Positions 27,436-38,858 of a stretch of 64,000 nucleotides of DNA are shown piece after piece. A model generated the notes under the pieces. It did not search any database. It saw nothing but the letters and a program-made list of their open reading frames with translations, and was not told where the DNA came from. Position 1 is the stretch's first letter; each line of letters begins with the position of its first letter. Source of the DNA: Mycobacterium sp. SM1 (GTDB lineage Bacteria; Actinomycetota; Actinomycetes; Mycobacteriales; Mycobacteriaceae). Made by a program: the position numbers and the translations under genes. Where the stretch lies: NCBI RefSeq assembly GCF_018361265.1, contig NZ_JAFLNH010000002.1, positions 496,001-560,000 of the forward strand. The letters are read 5' to 3'.

Positions 27436-27696
27436 TCCGCGCCGGCGACGATGCCGGGCGCGGCGCTGTCGAGGAGCGGCGCCAGTGATCCGCGCCGGCG
27501 ACGATGCCGGGCGCGGCCCTGCTGAGGAGCGGCGCCAGTGATCCGCGCCGGCGACGATGCCGGGCGCGGCCCTGCTGAGGAGCGGCGCCAGTGATCCGCG
27601 CCGGCGACGATGCCGGGCGCGGCCCTGCTGAGGAGCGGCGCCAGTGATCCGCGCCGGCGACGATGCCGGGCGCGGCCCTGCTGAGGAGCGGCGCCA
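27432..27696 (+). repeat. MIRU-like array: five 53-bp tandem units between mtrA and mtrB, each a GTG...TGA mini-ORF
   Basis: Units start at 27432, 27485, 27538, 27591 and 27644, each 53 bp long. Units 2-5 look identical by eye; unit 1 differs in a few bases (GCGCTGTCGAGG versus CCCTGCTGAGG). Every unit starts with GTGA. The A and TG close the previous frame while the GTG opens a new one of 18 codons ([18 protein letters not shown] in units 2-5). A GAGGAG stretch lies about nine bases before each next GTG. The first GTGA is the mtrA stop and the last is the mtrB start. This is the published property of mycobacterial interspersed repetitive units, which sit in operons and chain stop and start codons. 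Confidence 0.93.
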
Positions 27697-29340
27697 GTGA
27701 TCCTGGGCTCGAGGCGACGAATTCACCGCCGCTCGGCACCGCTCACCCGTGCTCTAACTGCGGTGAGTCGAGCCGTGGGTGTTGCCTGGCGTCGTTCGTT
27801 GCAGCTACGAGTGGTGACCCTGACCCTAGGGCTTTCGCTCGCGGTGATTTTGGTGCTCGGCTTCGTGCTGACCAGCCAAATCACCAACCGTGTGCTTGAC
27901 ATCAAGCTCAAGGCCGCAATCGAGCAGATCGAGCGGGCGCGTAACACGGTGAGCGGCATCGTCAACGGCGAAGAGGCGCGCTCCCTGGACAGCAGCCTCC
28001 AACTCGCGCGCAACACGTTGACATCGAAGACCGATCCGGCCCTGGGCGCCGGTCTTGCGGGTGCGTTCGACGCGGCGCTGGTGGTTCCCGGTGACGGCCC
28101 GCGGGCCGCCGCCGTGGCCGGGCCCATCGATCAGGTGCCGGCTACACTGCGGGATTTCGTCAAGGCCGGGCAGGTGGCGTACCAGTACGCAACGGTGCGC
28201 ACCGAGGGCTTCTCGGGACCGGCGTTGATCATCGGCACCCCGACGCGGTCGCGGGTGGCCAACCTGGAGCTGTACCTCATCTATCCGCTGAACAACGAGC
28301 AGGCCACGATCGCGCTCGTGCGCGGCACCATGGTCACCGGCGGCCTGGTGTTGCTGGTGCTGTTCGCGGGTATCGCGCTGCTGGTATCGCGTCAGGTGGT
28401 GGTGCCGGTGCGCTCTGCATCCCGGATCGCTGAGCGATTCGCCGAGGGACATTTGTCTGAGCGGATGCCGGTGCGCGGCGAGGACGACATGGCCCGGTTG
28501 GCGTTGTCGTTCAATGACATGGCGGAAAGCTTGTCGCGGCAGATCACCCAGCTGGAGGAGTTCGGCAACCTGCAGCGCCGCTTTACCTCCGACGTCAGCC
28601 ACGAGTTGCGCACCCCGCTGACGACCGTGCGGATGGCCGCCGACCTGATCTATGACCACAGCGAAAGCCTTGACCCGGCGTTGCGGCGGTCCGCTGAACT
28701 GCTGGTCAGCGAGTTGGACCGGTTCGAGGCGCTGCTCAACGACCTGCTAGAAATCTCGCGGCATGACGCGGGCGTGGCCGAGCTGTCCGTCGAGTCGGTC
28801 GACCTGCGTGCTACCGTGACGAGCGCGCTGACCAGTGTGGGCCACCTGGCCGCCGACGCCGGCGTCAAGCTGATCGTGGATCTGCCCGAAACCGCGGTGA
28901 TCGCCGAGGTCGACGCGCGCCGGGTGGAGCGTATCTTGCGCAACCTGATCTCTAACGCCATCGACCATGCCGAGCACAAGCCGGTGCGAATCCGGATGGC
29001 CGCCGACGAGGACACCGTCGCGGTCACCGTGCGCGACTACGGGGTGGGGCTGCGGCCCGGCGAGGAGAAGCTGGTGTTCAGCCGATTCTGGCGTGCCGAC
29101 CCGTCGCGGGTACGGCGCTCCGGGGGCACCGGTCTGGGTTTGGCGATCAGCCTCGAAGACGCGCGATTGCATCAGGGCCGGCTCGAAGCCTGGGGCGAGC
29201 CCGGCAAGGGCTCCTGTTTCCGGTTGACGCTGCCGTTGGTTCGCGGGCACAAGGTCACCACCAGCCCGTTACCGTTGAAACCGATTGCACCGGAACGGTA
29301 TCCGCAACTCCAGCGTGAGCACGCCGAAAGGAGTGGGTGA
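27697..29340 (+). CDS. mtrB: Sensor histidine kinase MtrB
   Basis: MtrB phosphorylates MtrA and localises to septa and poles. The 547-residue chain has membrane helix 1 ([26 protein letters not shown]), an extracellular sensor domain and membrane helix 2 ([19 protein letters not shown]). HAMP, H-box ([15 protein letters not shown], His302) and HATPase ([31 protein letters not shown]) follow. The start is the GTG at the end of the 53-bp repeat array. The stop overlaps lpqB (GTGATG). The coding sequence is nearly collinear with M. tuberculosis MtrB, but the C-terminal Pro/Gln tail is shorter. Confidence 0.97.
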   Translation: MILGSRRRIHRRSAPLTRALTAVSRAVGVAWRRSLQLRVVTLTLGLSLAVILVLGFVLTSQITNRVLDIKLKAAIEQIERARNTVSGIVNGEEARSLDSSLQLARNTLTSKTDPALGAGLAGAFDAALVVPGDGPRAAAVAGPIDQVPATLRDFVKAGQVAYQYATVRTEGFSGPALIIGTPTRSRVANLELYLIYPLNNEQATIALVRGTMVTGGLVLLVLFAGIALLVSRQVVVPVRSASRIAERFAEGHLSERMPVRGEDDMARLALSFNDMAESLSRQITQLEEFGNLQRRFTSDVSHELRTPLTTVRMAADLIYDHSESLDPALRRSAELLVSELDRFEALLNDLLEISRHDAGVAELSVESVDLRATVTSALTSVGHLAADAGVKLIVDLPETAVIAEVDARRVERILRNLISNAIDHAEHKPVRIRMAADEDTVAVTVRDYGVGLRPGEEKLVFSRFWRADPSRVRRSGGTGLGLAISLEDARLHQGRLEAWGEPGKGSCFRLTLPLVRGHKVTTSPLPLKPIAPERYPQLQREHAERSG

Positions 29341-31094
29341 TGCGGCGGCTGGCCGTGCTGCTCCTGGGGGTGTTACTCGCTGCCTGCGCCGGGGTGCCCA
29401 GCATGTCGGCACCGCAGGCCATCGGTACGGTGGAGAAAACAGCCCCGTCGAATCTGCCTAAACCGGCCTCGGGCATGGATCCCGATAAGCTGCTGCGCGA
29501 ATTCCTCAAAGCCACAGCCGATCCGGCCAACCGCCACCTAGCAGCCCGCCAGTTTCTGACCCAGTCGGCGTCCAGCGCCTGGGACGACGGCGGCAGCGCC
29601 ACGCTGATCGATCACGTGGTGTTCGTCGAAACCCGTGGTGCGGATCGGATTTCGGTCACCATGCGGGCCGACATCCTGGGCTCGTTATCGGATATGGGGG
29701 TCTTTGAGACCGCCGAGGGCGCACTACCGGATCCCGGGCCGATCGAATTGGTCAAGACGCCCGGCGGCTGGCGCATCAATCGCCTGCCCAACGGGGTGTT
29801 TTTGGATTGGCGGCAATTCCAGGCGACTTACAAGCGCAACATGCTGTACTTCGTCGACCCGACCGGCAAAACCATGGTTCCCGACCCGCGCTATATCGCG
29901 GTAGCCGACCACAATCAACTGGCTACCGAACTGGTGTCGAAGCTGATCGCAGGTCCGCGTCCCGAGTTGGCGCGCGCGGTGCTGAATCTGCTGGCGCCGC
30001 CGTTGCGCTTGAGCGGCCCGGTTACCCGGGCCGACGGCGGCAAGACCGGCGTCGGCCGTGGTTACGCCGGCGCGAGGATCGATCTGCAGAACTTGTCCAC
30101 CACCGATCCGCACAGCAGGCAATTGGTTGCCGCGCAGATCATTTGGACGCTGGCCAGGGCGGACATCAAGGGTCCATATGTGATCAACGCTGATGGTGCT
30201 CCCCTGGATGACAGGTTCGCCGACGGGTGGACCACCTCCGATGTCGCGGCCACTGATCCGGGTGTGGCCGCCGGCGAAAGCGCCGGGGTGCACGCTTTGG
30301 TGGACGGGTCGCTGGTGGCGCTGGACGGACAGCATTCCGCCCCGGTGCCGGGAGAGTTGGGGCGGATGCCGGATCAGACCGGCGCCGCGCTGTCGCGCAG
30401 CGGGCGCCGGGTGGCGTCGGTGGTGACGCAGCATCCCGGCGCCCCGGATATGGCGGCCACGCTGTGGATCGGCGATCTGGGGGGTGAGGCGGTGCCGGCC
30501 GCCGACGGGCGCAGCCTATCGCGACCCAGCTGGGCGCTTGATGACGCGGCGTGGGTGGTGGCCGACGGAACCACCGTGCTGCGCGCTATCCAGGAGCCGG
30601 CCTCCGGGCAGCCGGTGCGCGTTCCGGTGGATTCTACGGCGGTGTCCAGCCGCTTCCCGGGTGCGATCAGCGAGTTGCAGCTGTCACGGGATGCGACCCG
30701 GGCGGCGATGGTCATCGGGGGCCAGGTGATCTTGGCCAGTGTCGAGCAGCGGCAGCCGGGCGAGTTCGCCCTGACCTATCCGCGGCGGCTGGGTTATGGG
30801 CTGGGTTTTTCGGTGGTGTCGCTGTCGTGGCGCACCGGTGATGACATGGTGGTCAGCCGCACCGATGCGGCTCATCCGGTGTCGTATGTGAACCTGGACG
30901 GGGTGAATTCCGATGCGCCCAGCCGTGGTTTGCAGGCTCCGGTGTTCACGGTGGCGGCCAACCCGTCGACGGTGTACGTGGCCGGCCCGCGTGGGGTGGC
31001 CCAGCTGTCGACTTCGGCCGCTGAAAACGAGCAGAGCTGGTCGATTGTGGAGGGCCTGGCGACACCCGGGGCGCTGCCGGTCTTGCCGGGGTAG
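29340..31094 (+). CDS. lpqB: Lipoprotein LpqB, MtrAB accessory protein
   Basis: LpqB is a secreted lipoprotein that interacts with the MtrB extracellular domain and modulates MtrA phosphorylation. The 584-residue chain begins with a lipoprotein signal ([18 protein letters not shown]) with lipobox LAAC. It contains a GerMN-like domain (about 40-280, [31 protein letters not shown]) and a beta-propeller-like C-terminal half. ATG at 29340 overlaps the mtrB stop by one base; a GTG at 29337 is an alternative. It is third in the mtrAB-lpqB operon. Confidence 0.95.
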   Translation: MRRLAVLLLGVLLAACAGVPSMSAPQAIGTVEKTAPSNLPKPASGMDPDKLLREFLKATADPANRHLAARQFLTQSASSAWDDGGSATLIDHVVFVETRGADRISVTMRADILGSLSDMGVFETAEGALPDPGPIELVKTPGGWRINRLPNGVFLDWRQFQATYKRNMLYFVDPTGKTMVPDPRYIAVADHNQLATELVSKLIAGPRPELARAVLNLLAPPLRLSGPVTRADGGKTGVGRGYAGARIDLQNLSTTDPHSRQLVAAQIIWTLARADIKGPYVINADGAPLDDRFADGWTTSDVAATDPGVAAGESAGVHALVDGSLVALDGQHSAPVPGELGRMPDQTGAALSRSGRRVASVVTQHPGAPDMAATLWIGDLGGEAVPAADGRSLSRPSWALDDAAWVVADGTTVLRAIQEPASGQPVRVPVDSTAVSSRFPGAISELQLSRDATRAAMVIGGQVILASVEQRQPGEFALTYPRRLGYGLGFSVVSLSWRTGDDMVVSRTDAAHPVSYVNLDGVNSDAPSRGLQAPVFTVAANPSTVYVAGPRGVAQLSTSAAENEQSWSIVEGLATPGALPVLPG

Positions 31095-31191
31095 CGGCGC
31101 CCAGCTGGCCGGCGAGCCCGTCCGGCCAGTGGCGCTGACCCACAGTCGAGCCGGTGCGCCGATGCGGCCCACCGACCGCCGTGACTTCGGC

Positions 31192-32340
31192 TTAGTCGCC
31201 GGGCGCAACGTCGCGGTTCTCGCCTGCCTCGCCGGTTCGCTGTTTGATGAAGTCCCGGCCGACGGCGTCGGCGGTGAGGATCGCGTCGACCACGTTCTCC
31301 GGAACAACCTCGAACGGCTCGTTGTGGATGGTTTCGCCAGGGGCGGCAGCACGGCCGGCGATCGGCAGCAGGCTTTCGCGGGTGACGTCGCGAAGGCCAA
31401 TCTGGTTCAGCGTGATGGGCAGATTCACCGACCGGGAGAACGTCAGCACCTCAGCGATGGTCTCATGCGGTGCTCCTTCAAGCACCAGCTGCACCAGTGT
31501 GCCGAACGCGACTTTTTCCCCGTGGTAAAAGTCGTGGGTTTCGGGGGCGACGGTCAGGCCGTTGTGGACGGCGTGGGCGGCCGCCAATCCGGCTGATTCG
31601 AAGCCGAGGCCCGAAAGAAGCGTGTTGGCCTCGACGAGCCGTTCGAGGGCCGGTGTAACCGACCCGGCGGCGACGGCAGCTAACGCGTCGGTGCCGTCAG
31701 CCAGCAGCGTTCGATAGCACAGCTCGGCGAGACCCAGAGCGGACCGCGTCGAGGCGCCCCCGCGCATATTGCGAACCGAGCCGGCGGCGCAGGTTCGGGC
31801 CTCAAACCAGGTCGCCAGCGCGTCGCCCATGCCGGCTGAAAGCAGCCGCGCCGGTGCCTGCGCAATAACCGCGGTGTCGACCAATACCAGGTCGGGGTTC
31901 TGCGGATAAATGCGGTATTCCTCGAAAACGCCTTCATCGGTATAGACCACCGAAAGGGCGCTGCAGGGGGCATCGCTGGAGGCGATCGTCGGGCAGTTCA
32001 CAATCGGAAGATGCAGATCAGACGCGGCGGCGCGCGCCGTGTCGAGCACTTTGCCGCCGCCGGCGCCGATGATCGTTCGGGCCGAAAGGTCGCATGCCCG
32101 CGCCTTTACCCGCTCGATCTCGGTGTTGCAGCACTCGCCAGTGAAATGGTGGACGCCATAAGAGATGTTCTCGGCGGCTAGACTGCTTTTCCAGGTCGGG
32201 CCCAACAGGTTAGCGACCCTTCGGCTCGCCACGATCAGCGCGGGGCCTTGCAGGCCGATCGCCGTCATTTCGGCTCCGAGGGCGGCAGTCGCGTTCTTAC
32301 CCTGTGTGTAGCGTGTGGGGGAGCAGAAAACCGAAAGCAT
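31192..32340 (-). CDS. gldA: Glycerol dehydrogenase-like iron/zinc-containing alcohol dehydrogenase
   Basis: This 382-residue member of the metal-dependent alcohol dehydrogenase family would oxidise glycerol to dihydroxyacetone with NAD+. NAD-binding GAGGGKVLDTARAAA (about 93-107) and CPTIASSDAPCSALSVVY are characteristic of GldA. Metal ligands are offered by GMGDALATWFEA (Asp), AAHAVHNGL (His) and HDFYHGEKVAFG (His). The gene lies between lpqB and comF, which are adjacent in M. tuberculosis, so it is accessory here. A run of 12-bp direct repeats lies 26-84 nt upstream of its start, and an ISL3 transposase remnant follows further upstream. Product assignment to glycerol rather than another polyol is by family only. 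Confidence 0.88.
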   Translation of the reverse strand: MLSVFCSPTRYTQGKNATAALGAEMTAIGLQGPALIVASRRVANLLGPTWKSSLAAENISYGVHHFTGECCNTEIERVKARACDLSARTIIGAGGGKVLDTARAAASDLHLPIVNCPTIASSDAPCSALSVVYTDEGVFEEYRIYPQNPDLVLVDTAVIAQAPARLLSAGMGDALATWFEARTCAAGSVRNMRGGASTRSALGLAELCYRTLLADGTDALAAVAAGSVTPALERLVEANTLLSGLGFESAGLAAAHAVHNGLTVAPETHDFYHGEKVAFGTLVQLVLEGAPHETIAEVLTFSRSVNLPITLNQIGLRDVTRESLLPIAGRAAAPGETIHNEPFEVVPENVVDAILTADAVGRDFIKQRTGEAGENRDVAPGD

Positions 32341-32365
32341 AATCGGCCTGCCTTCCTGATGCGTA

Positions 32366-32424
32366 GTTGGTTTTCGGGTTGGTTTTCGGGTTGGTTTTCG
32401 GTTAGGGCTCGGGTTGGTTTTCGG
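32366..32424. repeat. 12-bp direct repeats upstream of gldA
   Basis: The 12-mer GTTGGTTTTCGG occurs at 32366-32377, 32378-32389, 32390-32401 and 32413-32424. The copies are interrupted by a related TTAGGGCTCGG segment and followed by TTGGGGCTCG. On the gldA strand the unit reads CCGAAAACCAAC. The block is 26-84 nt before the gldA ATG, where a promoter or operator would be expected. It may be an iterated regulator site or a simple tandem expansion. Confidence 0.75.
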
Positions 32425-33178
32425 TTGGGGCTCGTCACGTTGGTAGCGGGCGATCGGCGGTCGGCGCCGCCGAAACCGGAGCGTATCGACCGCTGTCGAC
32501 GACGGTGGACACGGTGCCAGGTGCGGCTCAGGGGATGAGACGCCTACGCTGTCTTTCGACGTCTTGTGACGCTACGCCCTCGCCGACGAAATCGGGGATA
32601 GGTGTCCAGCTGTGCGGGGTCGTCGATGATCGGCTCTCCGCGTGTGGTGAGGATCCGCATGATATCGCCCACACCAAGCGCCGAGGCGACCCGTGACACG
32701 ATGCCGACCCGTGACGCGATGCCGTCGCGGGCGCCGATCAGCTCGAACGCCCACGATCGGGCGCGCTCGGTCAAACACCCGCGGGATGCGATCGCAGGAT
32801 GCTGCTCGGTCCAGGTCTTTTGGGGGCACGCTGCGGGCGGACAACACCAGAGGCGCTTATGCCAGCACACCACGACCGGCGAAAGGCGTGAACGACATCC
32901 TGCAACGGCTTTACGAGAGGTACCCAGAGCTGGCGCTATCTGAAATCGGACGATGCGCTGGATGGAGTCTGCGCTAACACTGCAGCGGCCGAATGCGTGT
33001 GCAGTGTCGGTCTGCGCCGGTAACAGGATGATCGTCAAAAATTGGGATGGTGGAATTCTTACCCCCGCCAGCCGCTTCGCGGTGATGAAGCCGGGAAAAA
33101 CAGGAGACAGGACGATACTCGCGACTTGGTGATAGGCCGGACCGTGCCCTTGTCACACCCCACGGCCACACTGCGCTG
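32425..33178. other. Long non-coding gap between gldA and comF
   Basis: Apart from the ISL3 transposase remnant on the minus strand, no intact gene is visible in this 750-nt stretch. Composition is closer to 60% GC in parts, lower than its neighbours, and short duplications occur (GTGACACGATGCCGACCCGTGACGCGATGCCG around 32690-32720, in pieces). The 120 nt before comF contain no clear promoter that I can name. The region looks like the scar of decayed mobile DNA. Confidence 0.5.
32544..33038 (-). pseudogene. ISL3-family transposase remnant (N-terminal region only)
   Basis: The minus-strand frame contains WHKRLWCCPPAACPQKTWTEQHPAIASR and then LTERARSWAFELIG...VASALGVGDIMRILTTRGEPIIDDPAQLD. This is the order of the zinc-finger-like N-terminus and helix-turn-helix of ISL3-family transposases (the family of IS1096). 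Only about 165 codons remain of an expected 400 or more. The DDE catalytic domain is absent, the region before the first Cys pair is scrambled, and a short internal duplication (RVGIVSRV) is visible. It is therefore a dead fragment. It sits beside gldA, which supports past insertion or deletion activity at this locus. Confidence 0.6.
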
Positions 33179-33817
33179 ATGCTCGATCTGATCCTTCCCG
33201 TGGAATGCGGCGGCTGCGGAGCGCTGGGCACCCGCTGGTGTGACGCGTGCGCACAGCAGCTCGAGGTCGGCCCCGATCAGCCATACCTGGTGAGCCCGCG
33301 TATCGACCCGCAGGTGCCGGTGTTCGCGCTGGGCCGCTACGCCGGTGCGCGCCGTCAAGCGATCGTCGCGATGAAAGACCACGGCCGCGCCGATCTCATC
33401 GCACCGTTGGCGCGCGCCCTGGCCCTCGGTGTGCACCGGCTGCTGAGCTGGGGACTGCTGGAGACGCCGCTGACGCTCGTGCCCGCGCCGACGCGACGCT
33501 GGGCGGCGCGCCGGCGCGGGGGTGATCCGGTGAGCCGGGTGGCAGCGGCCGCGGTGGCGGGCCATCCGCAGATCAGGGTGGTCCAAGGGTTGCGCATGAG
33601 GGCGTGGGCCCGCGACTCGGTGGGCCTGAGCGGTGCCGAGCGCGAGCGCAATATCGTCGGGCGGGTGGTGTTGCGAACGCCGCAGCTCCCCGAAAACGGG
33701 GAGGTGCTGCTCGTCGACGACGTCGTTACCACCGGGGCGACGGCGCGCGAGTCGGTCCGGATCCTGCGCAGCGCAGGCATGCAAGTGGCCGGTGTGCTGA
33801 CGCTCGCCGCCGCTTAA
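33179..33817 (+). CDS. comF: ComF family phosphoribosyltransferase-like protein (Rv3242c homologue)
   Basis: This 212-residue protein has an N-terminal zinc-ribbon (two CxxC pairs in VECGGCGALGTRWCDACAQQL) and a type I phosphoribosyltransferase domain. The PRPP-binding motif EVLLVDDVVTTGATARESV is at about 178-196, and the flexible-loop region is PTRRWAARRRGGDP. In transformable bacteria ComF helps DNA uptake; in mycobacteria its role is unproven. Length equals the M. tuberculosis homologue. It starts the comF-hpf-secA1 gene order. Confidence 0.9.
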   Translation: MLDLILPVECGGCGALGTRWCDACAQQLEVGPDQPYLVSPRIDPQVPVFALGRYAGARRQAIVAMKDHGRADLIAPLARALALGVHRLLSWGLLETPLTLVPAPTRRWAARRRGGDPVSRVAAAAVAGHPQIRVVQGLRMRAWARDSVGLSGAERERNIVGRVVLRTPQLPENGEVLLVDDVVTTGATARESVRILRSAGMQVAGVLTLAAA

Positions 33818-34125
33818 CCACCCCGGCAATTGAGGCGCCGATCCGGCGTGCGGGTGTGCACAACTCGCCACGGTGAGCGAAAGCACTAGCACTGCCAGGT
33901 GAACGCAGGCTACCGTCGGATCAGATAATCAGATATCCGTGAACGCTTTCACGGTGGTGATCCTGCGAGGTTGAGCGCCACTTCACCGACAGCGGTAGGA
34001 GGTTACTTCCCGATACCTTTCATCGACGGGTGGTCTGCCGCGGAATCGGCGTGACGCACCCATCGCCACCTCTGGAGGGCAAGCCGGGCACACGCCCGGC
34101 GCGTGCAACGCGAGAGAGAAACGAG
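33818..34125 (+). promoter_or_regulatory. Intergenic leader upstream of hpf with a Crp-like dyad
   Basis: This 308-nt gap holds a perfect inverted repeat at 33937-33954 (CCGTGAA-CGCT-TTCACGG). Its centre, CGTGAACGCTTTCACG, fits the Crp/Fnr pattern GTGA-N6-TCAC used by mycobacterial Crp (Rv3676). It lies about 170-190 nt upstream of the hpf ATG, so the transcript would have a long leader. The leader contains AGGAGG at about 34001 and several short open frames. The dyad could also be a hairpin. Binding is an inference. Confidence 0.5.
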
Positions 34126-34818
34126 ATGTCAACTATGTCAAGCCAAATCGTGGACTCCGGCCAAACGGCTCCAGGAATGGGTGAGGCCCAAGAGCGCGGC
34201 GAGGCGGCACCGCGTGCCGAAGTCGTCGTTAAGGGCCGCAACGTCGAGATCCCCGATCACTTTCGCGTCTACGTTTCGCAGAAACTTGCCCGCATGGAGC
34301 GGTTCGACCGCAGCATCTACCTGTTCGACGTCGAGCTCAAACATGCGCCCAACCGCCGTCAGCGCAAATCGTGTCAGCGTGTCGAAATCAGTGCCCGCGG
34401 CCGGGGGCCGGTGGCCCGCGGCGAGGCCTGTGCCGACAGTTTCTATGCCGCGTTCGAATCCGCCGTCGACAAGCTGGAAAGCCGGCTGCGCCGGGTCAAG
34501 GATCGCCGCATGGTCCATCACGGCGACAAGACCCCGGTCTCGGTGTTTGAGGCCACCACGGCCGCGGTGGCGCAGACGGCCTTCAGTACCGACGCCGCCC
34601 CGGCGCACGAGCACGGCGGCGCGGTGACCGACCACGAACCCGGCCGGATCGTGCGCGTCAAGGAGCACCCGGCGACCCCCATGTCGGTCGATGACGCGCT
34701 GTATGAGATGGAGCTTGTCGGCCACGACTTCTTTTTGTTCCACGACAAAGACACCGATCGGCCGTCGGTGGTCTACCGCCGCCGCGGCTACGACTACGGC
34801 CTGATCCGGCTCGCCTGA
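34126..34818 (+). CDS. hpf: Long-form ribosome hibernation-promoting factor (HPF/RaiA, Rv3241c homologue)
   Basis: The 230-residue protein has an N-terminal RaiA-like ribosome-binding domain (about 29-130: [46 protein letters not shown]). It also has the C-terminal dimerisation domain of long HPF (about 170-230: [45 protein letters not shown]). It would block the decoding centre and promote 100S or stored ribosomes in stationary phase or under stress. The start ATG at 34126 follows GAGAGAGA at good spacing. SecA1 follows. Confidence 0.93.
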   Translation: MSTMSSQIVDSGQTAPGMGEAQERGEAAPRAEVVVKGRNVEIPDHFRVYVSQKLARMERFDRSIYLFDVELKHAPNRRQRKSCQRVEISARGRGPVARGEACADSFYAAFESAVDKLESRLRRVKDRRMVHHGDKTPVSVFEATTAAVAQTAFSTDAAPAHEHGGAVTDHEPGRIVRVKEHPATPMSVDDALYEMELVGHDFFLFHDKDTDRPSVVYRRRGYDYGLIRLA

Positions 34819-34945
34819 CCACGGCGGCCCGGGTGGGTGGTTGTCGGCGCCGGTGGGCCGACGCAGCGCCCCCGCGACGCGGGGTCACCTAGGATGGACT
34901 GGCGAGAACGCCCGACGAGACCGTCTACCCATAGGGGACCTAGCT

Positions 34946-37780
<2,835 letters not shown>

Positions 37781-37814
37781 GACCGCGCGAATCGTCGGGA
37801 TTCGTTCTCGGAAG

Positions 37815-38273
37815 CTAGTTCTCGACGAGCTCAGCGATCCGTTCCAGGGTGGCGCGTATCGCGTTCTCGGTTTGCTTGGCGCCCAGCTTAATCAGCGGCC
37901 GCTGCCGATCCTGAGACACGTCCCACGTTTCTCGCACCAGGGTGCCGCCGTCGGTCGGGGTCAGCTCGTAACGCCAGATGCGGCCGCCGATCAGCCCGCC
38001 CAACGCGGTGGTCTTCCAGGCGATGCGCCGATCCGGCTCATACTCGACGACGGTGTTGCTGGTGCGGTACGGCAAAAACAGCGATTCCGGCCGGCCTCGC
38101 ATCGCCATGGTGAACGTTGTGCCCAGCGATAACGGCACCGACTCCTGCGCGGCGTGGTCGACCCCACCCGACCCGTCAAAACTGGCGTGTTTGCCGGCGT
38201 CTGCCAGCAACGCGAAAATCTTGCCGGGCGGCGCGTTGATGACGCGCTCGACACTGATACTGTTTGCGTCCAT
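37815..38273 (-). CDS. SRPBCC (START/Bet v 1-like) family protein
   Basis: This 152-residue helix-grip-fold protein shows SVERVINAPPGKIFALLADAGKHASFDGS at the N-terminus and the closing RETWDVSQDRQRPLIKLGAKQTENAIRATLERIAELVE helix. Proteins of this type bind hydrophobic ligands, for instance polyketides or lipids, or act in toxin-like modules; no ligand can be named. The ATG at 38273 gives the typical length. It converges with secA1 and occupies the place of Rv3238c/Rv3239c of M. tuberculosis, which I do not find here. Confidence 0.85.
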   Translation of the reverse strand: MDANSISVERVINAPPGKIFALLADAGKHASFDGSGGVDHAAQESVPLSLGTTFTMAMRGRPESLFLPYRTSNTVVEYEPDRRIAWKTTALGGLIGGRIWRYELTPTDGGTLVRETWDVSQDRQRPLIKLGAKQTENAIRATLERIAELVEN

Positions 38274-38371
38274 TCGCCAACAGTACGGCGGTTCGGCGAA
38301 TCGGGTCCAGGAAATCGTCCCCCAGGGCACCGCATTGCCGGTATCGCGGCACGTGGTGAAGGATCAAGCGC

Positions 38372-38854
38372 ATGGACGTCAAGGAGGTGCGGCTACCGGG
38401 CATCGGTGTGCGCTACGAGTTCACCAGCCACGACGGCGACCGGATCGGCATCATCGCCCGGCGTAGCGGTGGCTTCGAGATCTGCCGATACGCCCGCGAC
38501 GATCCGGACCGGGCGCAACCGGTGCTGCGCTTCACCGACGAAGAGGCCGACGCGGTGGCCCAGATTCTGGGCGCACCCCGGATCGCCGAACGGTTCACCG
38601 AGCTGACCCGGGAAGTTCCCGGGCTAGATGTCGGGCAGGCCCACATCGAGCCGGGCAGTCCGTTCGTGAACCGTCCGCTCGGCGACACCGGCGCCCGCAG
38701 CCGCACCGGCGCGTCGATCGTGGCGATCGTGCGCGACAAAAAGGTGCTTCCGTCGCCCGCGCCGGCGGAAATCCTGCGGGCGGGAGATGTCCTGGTCGTG
38801 ATCGGCACCGAAGAGGGCATCGCCGGAGTCGAGCAGATCGTCGACAAGGGCTGA
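38372..38854 (+). CDS. TrkA-C domain regulatory subunit of K+/H+ antiporter (KhtT-like, Rv3237c homologue)
   Basis: The 160-residue cytoplasmic protein has an N-terminal domain (MDVKEVRLPGIGVRYEFTSHDGDRIGIIARR) and a C-terminal RCK_C/TrkA-C domain (about 80-160: TGASIVAIVRDKKVLPSPAPAEILRAGDVLVVIGTEEGIAGVEQIV). This matches KhtT, which gates the antiporter KhtU, in other species through c-di-AMP. It lies 4 nt upstream of the antiporter gene and is surely co-translated. Confidence 0.9.
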   Translation: MDVKEVRLPGIGVRYEFTSHDGDRIGIIARRSGGFEICRYARDDPDRAQPVLRFTDEEADAVAQILGAPRIAERFTELTREVPGLDVGQAHIEPGSPFVNRPLGDTGARSRTGASIVAIVRDKKVLPSPAPAEILRAGDVLVVIGTEEGIAGVEQIVDKG

Positions 38855-38858
38855 GCCG

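Noticed and set aside
27432..27696. Possible CRISPR array
   Set aside because: The 53-bp units are contiguous with no spacers, and no cas genes are nearby. The same holds for the 57-bp units at 59677-59870.
26722..27726. Minus-strand frame with repeated RHRRRRGSLAPLL-like peptides across the mtrA-mtrB repeats
   Set aside because: It is a read-through of the 53-bp array and of the mtrA antisense strand. The GTGA stop-start pattern on the plus strand explains the array.
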